Of a stretch of 64,000 nt of DNA, positions 44,650 to 56,069 are shown piece by piece. A program made the translations under genes and the position numbers. Under the pieces are notes generated by a model. It did not search any database, was not told the origin of the DNA, and saw only the letters and a program-made list of their open reading frames with translations. Position 1 is the first letter of the stretch. Every line of letters starts with the position of its first letter. The DNA comes from Lolium rigidum (taxonomy: Eukaryota > Streptophyta > Magnoliopsida > Poales > Poaceae): contig NC_061514.1 in assembly GCF_022539505.1 (NCBI RefSeq), positions 249,538,124-249,602,123 on the forward strand. Direction: 5' to 3'.

Positions 44650-46078
44650 AGGCCCAGAAAAAAACAATTCCTCTCTCGACACCCCCTCCCGCACCCCTCC
44701 CAAACCCTACGCGCCTCCCGCCGCCGCCGCCTGTAGCGCCGCGGGCAAAGACCGCGGGGCGTGGAGGCGGCGGCGGCCTCTCCTCGTTGCCGCGCTGGGG
44801 ACGGCGGCCGTGACCCCTTGACGCACGATGCGGCTGGCCGGACGTGGAGGGTGCTGGGTGGCGGCGACCAGACCTTGATCTGCGTTGCGGCCCCCCGCCT
44901 CCCGTCTGCTCTTCACCGCGGCACGCCGGTGGTGGCTGGTGGTGGGCGGCGACCAGGTCCTTGATCTGCGCCATTTCCGCTCCGCCTCTCGCCGGTGCGT
45001 GGAGGTGGTCTTGGGCTTCTCCCGCGGCACGAGGTCGCCCGGGGCAGCAGCTTTGGGTTTGACGGTAGAGGCGGCCCTCTTCTTCGCCGGAGATGGTCGG
45101 CCTGCGGATGGTGGTGGTGGGTCTTTCGATCTGTCACCGCGTCCCGGCGGCGAGGTGGAGAGGCGTGGAAGCCGGCGAAGGCTGATGTCGCCGGTGGAGG
45201 GCTGGCGTTCGGCTGCGGCGGTGCCCAGGGCGTGTGCGGTGTCTCCGGACAACGCGATCTGCGCTTGGTGTCTCCGGCGGCAGCTGTGGCCAGCCTGGGA
45301 TGGTCGCTGGCATGGGGGGCCGATCTGAATAAAGGCGGCGGTCCTAGGGTCTCTCTTGAGCGAATATGAAGACTTACCTGAAGTTTGCTTTTCTCGATCT
45401 GGCAGGAGTGATGAGTTCCGGAAGGCGCCGCCGGCGAATGTAACAGTGCTCTTTTTTCCTAGAGTTTGCTAGATCGGTGGTATTCGGTCGCACACACCCA
45501 TGCTTTTATTCCGGCTGATTGGTTCTGTAGGGTGCGCTGGTCTGTATTAGCATCAAGAGACATTTTGGTCCACGATGCAGTCAGATGAAGGGAATAACAT
45601 GAAGGCCGGAGCGGAGGACTAGCTAAGGGAGATTCAAGTCTCCGCGTTGTTGAGGGACTTCCTTGGTGTCCCAGGCTCCACAGCAGTCGTATGGAAGTGG
45701 GGGCGGCAACAGAGGTGAAGTTCAGAGTCCTACCTTTCAAGGTGGAAACCCAAGGTCTGACCTTAACTGGTTGTGCCTGGCAATGACCTTGTTGGAGGCA
45801 TTGTTTTGAGAGTGGGGACTATTTTCAAGGTGAAAACCCAAGATCTTTGGTCGGGCGACGACGGTCTTGGAGGCATCGTTTTTAAAGATTCTGTATTTCA
45901 GGTGTTGTCTTGGTGGTGGTTGTATTGCTGTTGGTAAACCTAAGATGCTATAGCGGGACTTTTGTTTCTTAGTTTTTTTTATGTATGCATCTGTACTGCC
46001 ATTAGGGTGTTGCGTTGTTGCAGAGGCTGGGTGTAATTGGTATCTTTTGATATTAATATATTTCCTTTATCGAAAAAA
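44650..46078 (+). mobile_element. Retroposon-like element with GC-rich 5' part and poly(A) tail
   Basis: A GC-rich 5' segment (about 44690-45450, with long chance ORFs on both strands) is followed by a tail ending GTAATTGGTATCTTTTGATATTAATATATTTCC and CGAAAAAA at 46071-46078. That tail is a recurrent 3' end of non-LTR retroposons in grasses. No RT is visible, so it is non-autonomous or 5' truncated. The left border is approximate and no target duplication was found. Confidence 0.5.
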
Positions 46079-46983
46079 CATACTATCAAGTCATGGTGTA
46101 CAAACTTCAGAAGAATTATTACTTCAGTTGTTGCCAATCGGACACTCTAGCAATCCAGTATGCAGAAAATGTTTGCAAACCAGCTAGTGATCAAACAATT
46201 ACATCTCCCCTAATAAAATTACTTACTTCGAATAAAAAATTGCTTCGTGCGGTCGTAGGTAGATGGCATTTGATACAAGGGCAGAGTCCGCAACACATAA
46301 TTTTACCCGTCAATTTTTTATGAACATATTAGTTATATGCCGAACCTGACGGATACTATCATAACTAACTAATCTAGATAACTTTTAGCACATTATAAGA
46401 CTATAAGTGTCAAAGTTACAGAAATTTAATTGCATGTTTTTTATAACACTGTTCTATAATTTTTCTCGTGGTTTTAGTTCAAATATAAACTAAAATCACG
46501 ACAAAAAATATGGAACTGAGGAAGTTATAATAAAGGATTTGCTAGAAGTAATGAGGTGTTAATGAATGAATGTTGAGAAGATAAAGTTTTAAGGAAATAA
46601 ATTCAAAGATTTAATTTCAGTTAAGTTGAAAAATACAACCCTAAAAGGACAAAAAGTCAAATGATTTATGTTACTATAGTCCCGGTGAATAATAGTAGAT
46701 GTGCGATGTCACCTTTCTCTTACTCATGCCACATGTAGTATTCTTGTGGTGACTTGAGGAGAGGGAGGGAGGGGGAGAGAGATAGCACACATAAGCTAAA
46801 ACAATTCTTATTTAGCAATCTATCATCATTAGCATTAAATGACAGTTGGTGGTATGTCGTGGTCATAGCTGGTGTCACACCTCTCACCTCTCCCTCTCTC
46901 TGCCACGCTTCACAGATTTCTTTTGACATCCTAACAGTAGTATAAATGGAATGTACCACAGCAAAAAAAAATTGTCTAACAAA
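46079..46983. other. AT-rich intergenic sequence
   Basis: No supported coding region is present. A short polypurine stretch (GAGAGGGAGGGAGGGGGAGAG) lies near 46757, and the beginnings of the tandem repeat motif (GGAATGTACCACAG) appear at about 46948. Confidence 0.5.
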
Positions 46984-47500
46984 TCCTAAAACATATGAGC
47001 TGGTCCTACACATTCTAGCTTACTAAAATGTTGCCTGCACAATTGATAGCGAAAAACATATATAGATTGTATCAGACCTAATCTTATCTAGACAAGCATA
47101 AGCGGAATGTATCACAAAAGCAACTTATAACTAATCCTAAAACAGATAAGCTAGACATACATGTTCTTCCTCAAAATTTCCACGCGCAATTAATGATAAA
47201 ACACATAAACGGAATGTATCATATATCAGATCTTATCCAACAGGGTTTACTAACAACCTTCCTTTTTTTCTCACAACTATATCATAAAGGGAATGTATCA
47301 TGGCAGCAGATTTGTCTAACCCGTCCTAAGGCAGATAACTTAGATGTATAAATTTCTTTCTCAAATTTCCCACGCGCAACAGGCACCAAAACACAAAAAT
47401 GGAATATATCACATGAGAACTTATTTACTCATTTATTATGAATGGAATGTATTACACCAGGAAATTTGTCTAACAAATCCTAAAAGAGATAATATAAGAG
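46984..47500. repeat. Diverged tandem repeat, units of about 150-190 bp
   Basis: The motif TCCTAAAACAGATAAGCT or variants starts at 46984, 47135, 47324 and 47478. Each unit also has an ATGGAATGTATCA-type motif and, in most, TTTCCCACGCGCAA. Unit spacing is 151, 189 and 154 bases. Confidence 0.65.
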
Positions 47501-48156
47501 TACACATATAAGAAAGTTTGGCAGCAAGGAAATTGTGTGTTCCAGGAAAGCTAAAGGTACACATATCAGAAGCCACACTTAGGTCTCGACCTCCCATTTT
47601 GTCGCCAATGCATCCACCCTTGTTGAAGGAGGCCGCGTGCAGAAGGGGGAGGAGACTTCATCGCCCTCTCCAAATCCCCTGGTGCTGCCGGCCATGGAGG
47701 GCAACGACGAATGAGGATGCGGGAGTGGGGATTTCACGGTGAGAGGAGCGGGGTGATGAGTTATGCTGAAGCGTCCCATCTCCTAGCTTCCCTAATCCCA
47801 ACGCACGCATAGGCGAACCTGCTGTGGGCTAGCTGACTGGAAACTACCGCTTGAACTATTCCCATAGGATCAGCTTTTAGGTTGCTTTAAGAACTGTACT
47901 ATATATGCAGAAAATCAGTGCAGCCCAGTCAACCAAATAAGCAAAATTTGGCCCGCTGGAGCTGGGAAAAGTTTTCATGGGCAACCAAACACATCCTATA
48001 TATACGCTTGTGATTTTCGACATCCAAAAAAAGTTCTATTAAATTTTCATTTGTGATTTTTGGCTTTGGTACCATACAAAACAAGCTCCACCCACTTCCT
48101 TGCCTACCCTCGAGGGACATACTTTGTCTATGTGGGTCATAAAGGTTTGCATACTT
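47501..48156. other. Intergenic sequence, unclassified
   Basis: This is a mix of moderately GC-rich (47575-47800) and AT-rich sequence. No gene or element end could be fixed. The phrase GGGCAACCAAACACATCC near 47980 resembles DNA-transposon termini of the 'TGTTTGGTTGCCC' type. Confidence 0.35.
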
Positions 48157-48264
48157 TTCGGGAGAAACGTAGCTGTATATGGCCGTGCGATGGAATAGAA
48201 ATTGACGGCATCTGACCGGTCCGACGATCTGCTTCCCATCGGGCTACGATGTGGAGTGTTTACC
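48157..48264 (+). repeat. 108-bp direct repeat, first copy
   Basis: It begins TCGGGAGAAACGTAGCTGTA and ends GTGGAGTGTTTACCT. The second copy at 50818-50925 differs by a single C/T. Confidence 0.85.
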
Positions 48265-50817
48265 TGGGGGGGGGGGGGACACTAGGAATCGGACGCCGAT
48301 TCCTAGCTTTCCATCGGACCAGGCCAGCGCCGTACGATCCTTGGTGGGCGAACCGTGCGATTACAGGCCACTAAAACATGTAGGTTCGTTGCTTCTTTTT
48401 CTGCTTCCCAAAACCAGTGCTTTGTTTTTTTTTTAACGAGACCAGTGCTTTATTTACTCCCCTAAACCAGCGCTCCCTTAAATCACGTCCGATGTCACGG
48501 AAAAAATAATAACATCCGATCTAATTGCCAACGCTGATTATGGAAGCTAATAATGCTAGAAAATTCCAGCTAGTTGCCATGTAGTACGCTTCTTTATGAA
48601 CCAAATTGTGTTTCCTAAGTTTTTCGATAGTGCTTCTTTATAAAGAAAAATATGTTTAGTTGTGGTCAACTTGATTTCCAGTTCGACTATATTTTGATTT
48701 CCACCGACAATATTTTGCTTCGTTTGGACAGCGTGCTTGCTTCATTAGGAATCAACGAGATTTCTCATTTTGATAGTTTCCATTAGTTTATTTCCAGCTA
48801 TGATAGAATGGCTTTCGAGTTACCAAACAATTGTTTCTATTTTTTGCTTCCAATGAAACAAATACATGTGTATGCTTCAAACATAATAACAAATATTCCA
48901 TTCCATCAATATTGCTTCCCAAAAAGTAGTGTTTGCTTCCACTGAAACAATATATGTTTCTGAAATAAAGAATCGAATTTGCATCAAAAGGAAATTAGTA
49001 TTTGCATCTACTACTATCAGAATTTGCTTCAAAGTACAATAACAGGACAATGGAAAGTCGCTCTACATGCCCCCAAGATTATAAAAGCATGCCCACTAGG
49101 ACAACACACGCTTGAACATGGCACCGATGTGTAGACAATGTTCTCGAGAAGGAGCGTCGAAGAGATCATAGCAACATCCACGAGAAACGACGACATTATT
49201 GACGAAGAGCATTGGGGGATCATCAACGACCTGCAATCATCTCCTGGTAGAAATAAAATGATATAATAGACATGTGAAGCATGCATGCGCTTAGTCAAAA
49301 CAATGTTCCTATCACAACATATATGAAACTAAGGAAGCATGAATTTTTGGAAGCAAACCTGTCTAGTATCAAAAGCATGTATGATACTAACTGGAAGCAT
49401 GATTTTTCGGGAGAAACACTTTGTCAGTGTCACAACATATATGAGACTTATCAGAAGCAAAGAAGTTTCGAAACACAAAAAAACATGCTTGCCCCAAAAT
49501 ATTGGGTACTGATTTGTCTTTTATAGAAAAACGTAGTACAACCAGAGCGTAGTCTGTTAGCAATCTATAATGGTTGGGAAGCATTGTCAAAATAAAAGCT
49601 TCATATAGCTATAATTTGCTTCCAGTAAAATCAAAACTTATTTCTGTATAAAATAAGGATCAGCCATAGTGTTCGCGCCTTCTGGTACAATGCTATTCCA
49701 TTTAAACAACAAATGGAAAAGGTATAAGAATGATTATATTATGCAAACTTGAAAACATACACGCTGCTTTGGAAGAATCAATTTGATGCTATCTCAACAT
49801 AACTAGTACCACATAGAAGCTTCAAATCTGAACCATATATTACCACGAGGGCAGTATTTAAACTACAATGGTACTGAAAGTGAATAAACAAAAAACAAGA
49901 AGCAAGAAGCTTGGTTATATGGCCAAACTGTCTAGACTGAAGAAAAACATATAGTATACAACAGGATATTTGAAGTAAGATATTAGTGCCATCTCAAAAT
50001 AAATCATCTGCATATGAAGCATTTGAAATTGGAAGCAAAAATATTTGTACGCAAGAATTTGTTCTATCTATATATAACCAATCTGTATTGGAAGCATATA
50101 TGTTTTGAAGCACATAAGTAGTGCTACCTCAACATAACTCATCTGTCGTGGAAACATATAAATTTCATATTAAAATTGGATATGCTTCCCTCTAAGATGT
50201 GGATGCTTCTTCCCCTAATGTACACTGACCAGCTTGATCTGAAACAATGTGTTTGTCCTGTCAGCTTATGCACGTTGCATGATGGGCATACACAAGATAT
50301 CATCAGGTTTGCAAGAACAAAATACAATCTGGGTGGAAAAAAAATTATACTTGAACTACATGAGTATAAATTGCATGCAGGGTACATAATTTCACTGTGA
50401 AAATTGAGAAGAAATTATATAAACGATATCTTCCAGAGATGGGTCGGCCAACGAGCCAATCAGGAACGGTAACCTCTCACTACGGCTGGTAAGCCTTCCC
50501 GCGGGGGCTCCACTAATCCAACAAGCCACCTCTCATGGCTACTGCGCCGGCCGGCGGAAATCAGGGCTGCCCGACAATGGTTCCCCGCGACAGATCGACA
50601 TGGGATCCGTCGCAGGACTCGATCCAGGTGGAGGTGCATGTCTTGACCAGGATGGAGTGGTGGCACGGTGGGTAGATGTCTAGCGGCGCGGTGGGCGGGG
50701 CTGTGGCGGCACGGTGGGGAGAGCGGAGGCGGCGAGCGATATATCGACTGGGAACCTCGATGCGTTATTAGCGGATAATTTGGGGGTGAGGTGCGGAGGT
50801 TAATGGGCCCATTTTTT
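48265..50817. other. 2.55-kb segment bounded by the direct repeats
   Basis: A run of G (48267-48279) is followed by an imperfect palindrome CTAGGAATCGGACGCCGATTCCTAG. AT-rich sequence follows, dense in GCTTC on the plus strand up to about 49030 and in GAAGC from about 49240 to 50170. A GC-rich block lies at 50430-50770. No transposase or other coding domain is recognised. It may be a non-autonomous DNA transposon. Confidence 0.45.
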
Positions 50818-50925
50818 TCGGGAGAAACGTAGCTGTATATGGCCGTGCGATGGAATAGAAATTGACGGCATCTGACCGGTCCGACGATCTGCTTCCTATC
50901 GGGCTACGATGTGGAGTGTTTACCT
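50818..50925 (+). repeat. 108-bp direct repeat, second copy
   Basis: Near-identical to 48157-48264 in the same orientation. Confidence 0.85.
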
Positions 50926-51744
50926 AGGGAAAATGCTATAGGGGCTCGACTAATGTCAGCGCACACTTGTCAGCGCAAGCGGCTGCTCTTTGTAGCAGCG
51001 AGCTGAAAAGGAACACGCGACTAGTAGTGCAGCAGTGGCAGCTAGAGGCTAGATACAACACGCGACTAGTAAGTGGGCCCGACCTGTGCCTGGTATAGAA
51101 CTTATCCGAAGCGTGCGACACAGTCTGCACGCGACTGGTACGAACTTATCGGCCGTGTGCCCCATGGGCCGCATGCTTCCACTAGTTCACGACTGAGTGA
51201 ACCGACAAATAGTGGTAGTGTAGCCCCGTTCGGCCCGCGACTGTTATATTGACTTAACAAAATTCTCAGATGCGCATTTCAGTCCCCCCTCCCGGCCAGC
51301 AGTTTACAAATCCGCCGCGCCCCGCCAATCTCTCTGGATGACCGCGCGCGCCGCGCCTCTGACCCCGCCGCTCCGTGCCTCGCTGTCGCCGGCCACCGAC
51401 TGCGCCGCGCCTCCTTGCCGTCGACCATGCCGCGCCGCGCTCCCTCACCCGTCCCCACCCGGTATGCACTACACGCCCTTCACATGTTTGATGAAATACT
51501 CGGATAAGTTTCCTATAGCATTGTATATGTTTGATTGGCTGCGGTGATTACGTACATCGATATGCTTCATGTTTTAGAGGAATATGAGTTGCTGATGTTT
51601 TATCAGAATGTTGATTAATTTCTATTTCGATAAATTTCTAGCACTTTGTATGTCCATTATTAGCAAAGGTTATGCCAAATTTTTCCGTGATTTTCTTTTT
51701 TGAATACTAATAATTTTCAATTTTGATTAGTTAGCCATGTCGTT

Positions 51745-53306
51745 TTGAGGAAAACTCAATGGCGTTGTCGCTGGGTCCTCTTCAAGCGGTTCGCGTGGAG
51801 CTGAAGAAGAAAATGCAGACACGGTCCGCACCCTCCGAGAAGAACTTAATGTAGTTAAGCAAGAATTGGTGACCCTGAAAGCGAACATGGTCACCATTGT
51901 CGAAAACCAAGTTGAAAATAGGGTCAACAACACCCTTCATATCTTGATCCAGTCGATCGAAGATTGAATTGCCGGAGGTCGACAAGGGCCACATCCCAAG
52001 TACCAAGGATCTACTGGAGGTGTATGGTATTGTCGAGCCTTCAACACATGTGGTGTCAGATCTTGCCGCGACCGCATCACATGTGACGTCAGATCCTGTC
52101 GAGCCTGCTTTGAAAATAAGGGACGGAAAAGACCTAAGAAAAAGGAGTATGTCGCTTGCCAAAAAAACCGGGTTGTGGACAAGATCTACACGAAAGATCG
52201 ACGGTATCATGTGGCCGGTGAACCTATGTTATATCGTGGAAGAAGTACCTAACGTTACCTGGTGATATGAAGAGTCTGCATGACCTCATTCTGAAGGAGG
52301 AAATGCGCCTTATTTGTATGTAATCTCCAACATTTTCTGCTTTTTTATCGTCAATGTTCCTAAGGGCTTGGACTTTGTGGATAAACACCCTGACGTGTTT
52401 TTCGTGAGATTTCAAGATATATTGTCCATGTTTCACATGCATAGACTCCACCGAAACTGTGTTCGCCTATTTACGCTTGTTGAGGCCTACCAGGTTATAA
52501 AAGAGCAAGATTTATCCCCGAGCTTGGCGATAATGGACCCCTACTACCTGTATGAGAGATACATGGTCAACTATGAGAACAGACTTAATGCGATGTATTA
52601 CATCGAAAATCACTTCTTGGTGAATAGGGATAAAGAAATGTTTGTCCTTCCTTATTTTCCCGAGTAAGTCACTTGCTAGCGCCACAAGATGCTTTCGTAT
52701 ATTTTTTTTTCATTATGTTTGAGTTTAAAATATAATGGTCGATTTGAATTGTGTTGCACAGAGGCTAATATCACCCTCATTGTTTTGTGGATCCTACACT
52801 CACACGCCGTGTATTTTGACTCGGAGAGTGCAAAACCAAAAAACTACACCAACATCAAGAACGTTCTGGATGATGCTATCAACTGCTACTACTTGAAGGG
52901 TAGCGGCTTGAAAAGAGAAGTAGTCATAAGAAGCAGGAGTGTATTCAGCCACAAAACAGAGTTCACATGCGTGAAGCAACCAAAAGATAGCACGATGGAG
53001 GCATTCTACACAATTCATCACATGCGTGAGTTTGTACGGGATCATCGGCTAGTTGTGGAGCCATCTATTCTTACAACCAGCGTCAAGGACTTTGCGATCT
53101 GTAGCAAGGAAGATTTCAGATTCAAGTTGTATCGCATTCAGCATAAGCTTGGGCAACTCATTAGGAAGGGTGTCTGCAGTTTGGAGGGCTTGTTCTACTA
53201 TGGCGATGTAAGACCAAGTCAGTGGCAGATAGAAGAGATTTGTCATCTTCAGGGCGACCACCAGGACTTCATGACGTTTGATGGCCTCCGCTCGTTCCCT
53301 CGATAA
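51745..53306 (+). pseudogene. Ulp1-like (C48 peptidase fold) gene of the CACTA element
   Basis: A coiled-coil-type segment (DTVRTLREELNVVKQELVTL) is encoded near 51815-51950. The C-terminal domain is at 52360-53306: FVDKHPDVFFVRFQDILSMF, IMDPYYLYERYMVNYENRL, MFVLPYFPE, then after a possible intron (52665-52760) LIVLWILHSHAVYFDSESAK, NYTNIKNVLDDAINCYYL, FTCVKQPKDSTMEAFYTIHH. This resembles the Ulp1 protease fold. The Asp strand (VYFDS) is present, but the region where the catalytic Cys should lie reads STMEAFYT, so it is not an active protease. Frames across the intron do not match, so the gene is broken. Confidence 0.6.
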
Positions 53307-53379
53307 TTTGTATGATGAACTTTCTTAGGTTTAGTTTTGAATGATTTATAAGTCGTGTGTTGTAAACTGATCTTGGACA

Positions 53380-53586
53380 TTGTTTGCGCATTTGCCTTGA
53401 TCTTGTTGGTTGACCTCTTGTGGTGTGTTGTTTATATTCAAATGCACTTGCCGATGATTCAACTTTGGCATCGTCTAATGAAAGAGGGAGCCAATAATAC
53501 CTTGTCTATATGTCTATGCACATTGCTTACGCATTTGACTTGATCTTATTGGTTTACCTCTTCTACCGTGTGTCTTTTATATTAAG
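53380..53586 (+). repeat. Diverged duplication of about 65 bp
   Basis: GCGCATTTGCCTTGATCTTG... near 53386 recurs as ACGCATTTGACTTGATCTTA... near 53530, each followed by TTGACCTCTT or TTTACCTCTT and a GTGT-rich end. Spacing is about 144 bases. Confidence 0.6.
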
Positions 53587-53690
53587 CTCATTTCTTGGTA
53601 CTTGACTTCTTTTAAATGTTGTGGCACTACGTCGTTTATTATGTATGAATTTGCATTACTAACGTATATTATTTATATTATGCATAGAGA

Positions 53691-53925
53691 TGTCGTCGTA
53701 TATCGTTTACAAGGGTAGGGTTCCCAGAGTCTATGCCAATTGGGAAGACTGTTGGAGGCAGGTACATCATTTTCGCAGCTGCATCTCTACATACGGTACA
53801 ACACAATGGAGGAGGCGAAAGCTAGATACGCACACTATCTAGCTGAAGAGATGAGAGTGATGAGGAGAAATCCGATGAATACCGCCTTCGCGACTGCATT
53901 TCTCCTCTATGTGATTTTAGTATAG
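53691..53925 (+). pseudogene. Viroplasmin-like / RNase H1 N-terminal domain remnant
   Basis: From the ATG at 53691 the frame reads MSSYIVYKGRVPRVYANWED and CWRQVHHFRS, then shifts. The second half (NTMEEAKARYAHYLAEEMRV) is in another frame. This is the small nucleic-acid-binding fold at the N terminus of RNase H1, often found in grass CACTA elements. It is not evidence for a virus. Confidence 0.65.
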
Positions 53926-54000
53926 ACTACTAATTAACTAGCTTGCGATGGATTTTCGGTTGTTCTGACATTTGAGATCAAATAATGATTTGGTACTGGT

Positions 54001-54074
54001 AAAATCATATCATGTGTGCATATATTTCGTATCATGTAAAATCATATCATGTGTGCATGTATTTAGTATTCTAT
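54001..54074 (+). repeat. 37-bp tandem duplication
   Basis: AAAATCATATCATGTGTGCA at 54001 repeats at 54038. Confidence 0.85.
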
Positions 54075-54479
54075 TGTGTATGTATAGATGTATAATACGG
54101 AGAAATGGGAGCGTCTATTCAAAATAGGGACCAGAAGTACTTGCAGCAATTCAGCGGCCACACGCTGCCATTAGATATATTGGTCGCGCGCCGCGTTCAC
54201 ACGCGGCAACTAAGAAGCATACTAGTCGCGTGCCCGGCAGCACGCGACTACTAACGGATACCACTAGCGAGGTACCAGTCGCGGGCGCCGATCCACGCGC
54301 CAGTAGTAGGATTATTCCTACTACTGTAGTGTTTTCATTGTCAACTTTTTTACTACATTTTGTCATTTCTCATTATTTTTATCCTTTATATGTTTGCCCA
54401 ACATAATTTTGGTTGTGCCATGTTCTTGTCAATATTTAAAAAAAGTATAGTTCAAAAGTTCTACATCATTTGCAACATG

Positions 54480-54722
54480 CTCCCTTCGTTCTGAAATAGT
54501 CTACATTCTAACTCCAAAATTTGTTCTGAAATACTCTACATTCTAGCTTTTAGTTAACAACAACACTGAAAACGAAGTGATTTTGCTCTCTTTATTGGTT
54601 GTTGTTATTTTTAATGTAGATTGGATTGGTTGCTCACATATCTAAGTAGTACTAATAAACGCAATAGTACTAGTTTGTCTCATTTTTTCTAGAATGTAGA
54701 CTAAAACAGAACGTGCTAATGC
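54480..54722. mobile_element. MITE, about 240 bp
   Basis: CGTTCTGAAATAGTCTACATTCTA near 54488 is the imperfect inverse of TAGAATGTAGACTAAAACAGAACG ending near 54713. A second internal copy of the TCTACATTCTAGC motif lies at about 54534. Terminal type suggests Stowaway-like (CTCCCTTCGTTCTG start). Confidence 0.6.
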
Positions 54723-55487
54723 TGGAATAATGTTTAATAATTGGCGGTGGGGCAATTGTCATGCATGGCTATTTATTTACTTATTTTGCAAGAGGATATT
54801 TCCATAATTGTCCAATGTGATAATTTAAATATATTGACATGAATTTTACGTGTACAAGTAAATTAGACCAACAAAAGCAAGATACATATAGCATCGGTTG
54901 TATAATTTGTTGGAACATTTTCCTCATACGTACCACATAATGTATAAAAACTCATGGAACATATTCCATAGCAAACTTGCGATGTGTAGTCACCTTTTGT
55001 TTGACAACTATTCTACATTTGTACATTGCAACTTTAGAAAATATTCCGTATGAATGCTGGATTATTCATATATAACCGGGTGGGTGATAACATCCATCCA
55101 AATAATATAGTGAAGCAAATGAGCCCTCCTTGTGGTTTAGGCATACTGAAAGACAACCTCAGCACAGACAGCATTTCGCTCAGAAATGAAAAACAGAGGG
55201 AGTTGTACCATACTGCAATACCCTGCGTAGCGTCCACAAGCGCCTTCACCACCAACAAGCCGTTTTTCTGCCCTAAAATGCAGACGAATTTCCAAACAAC
55301 CAAACTGAAAACCCATTGGCAAGAAACCTCGGACCAGGCGCCAAATAATTAAACGAGAACCTCGGCAAATATAACGGGATCCAGCGCGATCCTAATCAAC
55401 GCATCACAATCACGGACACACATACCATAGCCATCTAGGCAACACATCAAGAAACCCTCTAGGGATCGATCAAATAGAGAATTCACC
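54723..55487. other. Intergenic and promoter region of the LEA_2 gene
   Basis: The sequence is AT-rich up to about 55100, then mixed. No coding region is supported. The last 100 bases probably include the 5' leader of the gene at 55488. Confidence 0.5.
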
Positions 55488-56069
55488 ATGAAGGGGAGGA
55501 AGAAGCATCACTGCCTGTCCTGCTGCCTGCTGATCGCGGTTCTCATCATCCTCGGCATCCTCGCTCTCGTGCTCTACATCCTCTACCGCCCACTCCCGCC
55601 GCGCGTGCTGACCTCGCCCGTGGAGCTCGGCGTGGAGGACTTCAGCCTCCTCCCGCCGTCGCTGACGCTGACCGCGTCGGTGCACGTGGAGGTCGTCAAC
55701 CCCAGCCGCTCCCCGTTCCGGTACGGCGAGACGGTCACGGCGGTGACCTACCACGGGGAGCCGGTCGGGACGACGGTAGTGCCGGCCGGCGGGGTCGGCG
55801 GGCGGACCACGACGTGGGTCACGCCGCTGACAGAGGTGGACGGGGTCAAGGTGGCCGCGAACCCGCACTTCGCCGGCGACGCGCTGTCCGGGACGCTGCC
55901 CTTCGTGGTCATGGTGAGGCTGGACGGCAAGGCGCTCGTGCTGCGCGCGTTCGAGGTGAGCGCCACCGTCGAGGTCGTCTGCTACGTCCAGCTCTACGTC
56001 TTCCGCGAGGACAGCAGCTCGCGCTGCGTCGCCACCGTCCGTGCTGGCCCTCAACGCAAATACTACTAG
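55488..56069 (+). CDS. NDR1/HIN1-like LEA_2 domain membrane protein
   Basis: This is an intact, intronless 193-codon gene. A basic N terminus (MKGRKKHHCLSCC) precedes one strong membrane segment (CLLIAVLIILGILALVLYIL, about residues 13-34). The LEA_2 (LEA14/NHL) beta-sandwich follows: LGVEDFSLLPPSLTLTASVH, VEVVNPSRSPFRYGE, the YHGEPVGTTVVPAG turn, ALSGTLPFVVMVRLDGKALV and FEVSATVEVVCYVQLYVF. This is the standard layout of plant NHL proteins, which sit in the plasma membrane with the domain outside and are linked to defence and stress responses. High GC in third positions is normal for grass single-exon genes. The ATG at 55488 is the first in frame. Confidence 0.9.
   Translation: MKGRKKHHCLSCCLLIAVLIILGILALVLYILYRPLPPRVLTSPVELGVEDFSLLPPSLTLTASVHVEVVNPSRSPFRYGETVTAVTYHGEPVGTTVVPAGGVGGRTTTWVTPLTEVDGVKVAANPHFAGDALSGTLPFVVMVRLDGKALVLRAFEVSATVEVVCYVQLYVFREDSSSRCVATVRAGPQRKYY

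Larger units (their letters stand above)
50940..54331 (+). mobile_element. CACTA-like transposon, decayed
   Basis: The right terminus at 54331 reads CTACTACTGTAGTG, that is CACTACAGTAGTAG inward, the signature CACTA end. Both subterminal regions repeat a CGCGACTAGTA / CGCGACTGGTAC motif (51014-51150 and, inverted, 54185-54300), as in En/Spm-type elements. Inside are Ulp1-like and viroplasmin-like coding remnants that commonly accompany grass CACTA elements. I could not find the left CACTA terminus, so the left border is approximate. No TNPD transposase is recognised. Confidence 0.6.

Noticed and set aside
44561..45369. Overlapping ORFs of up to 181 codons on both strands
   Set aside because: They lie in the GC-rich part of a retroposon-like element, open in many frames, with no domain.
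46984..47500. CRISPR-like or satellite array
   Set aside because: Units are diverged, of unequal length and few, in a plant nuclear context.
53691..53925. Endogenous pararetrovirus from the viroplasmin-like domain
   Set aside because: Only the small RNase H1-type N-terminal fold is present and the context is a CACTA element. No other viral gene is seen.
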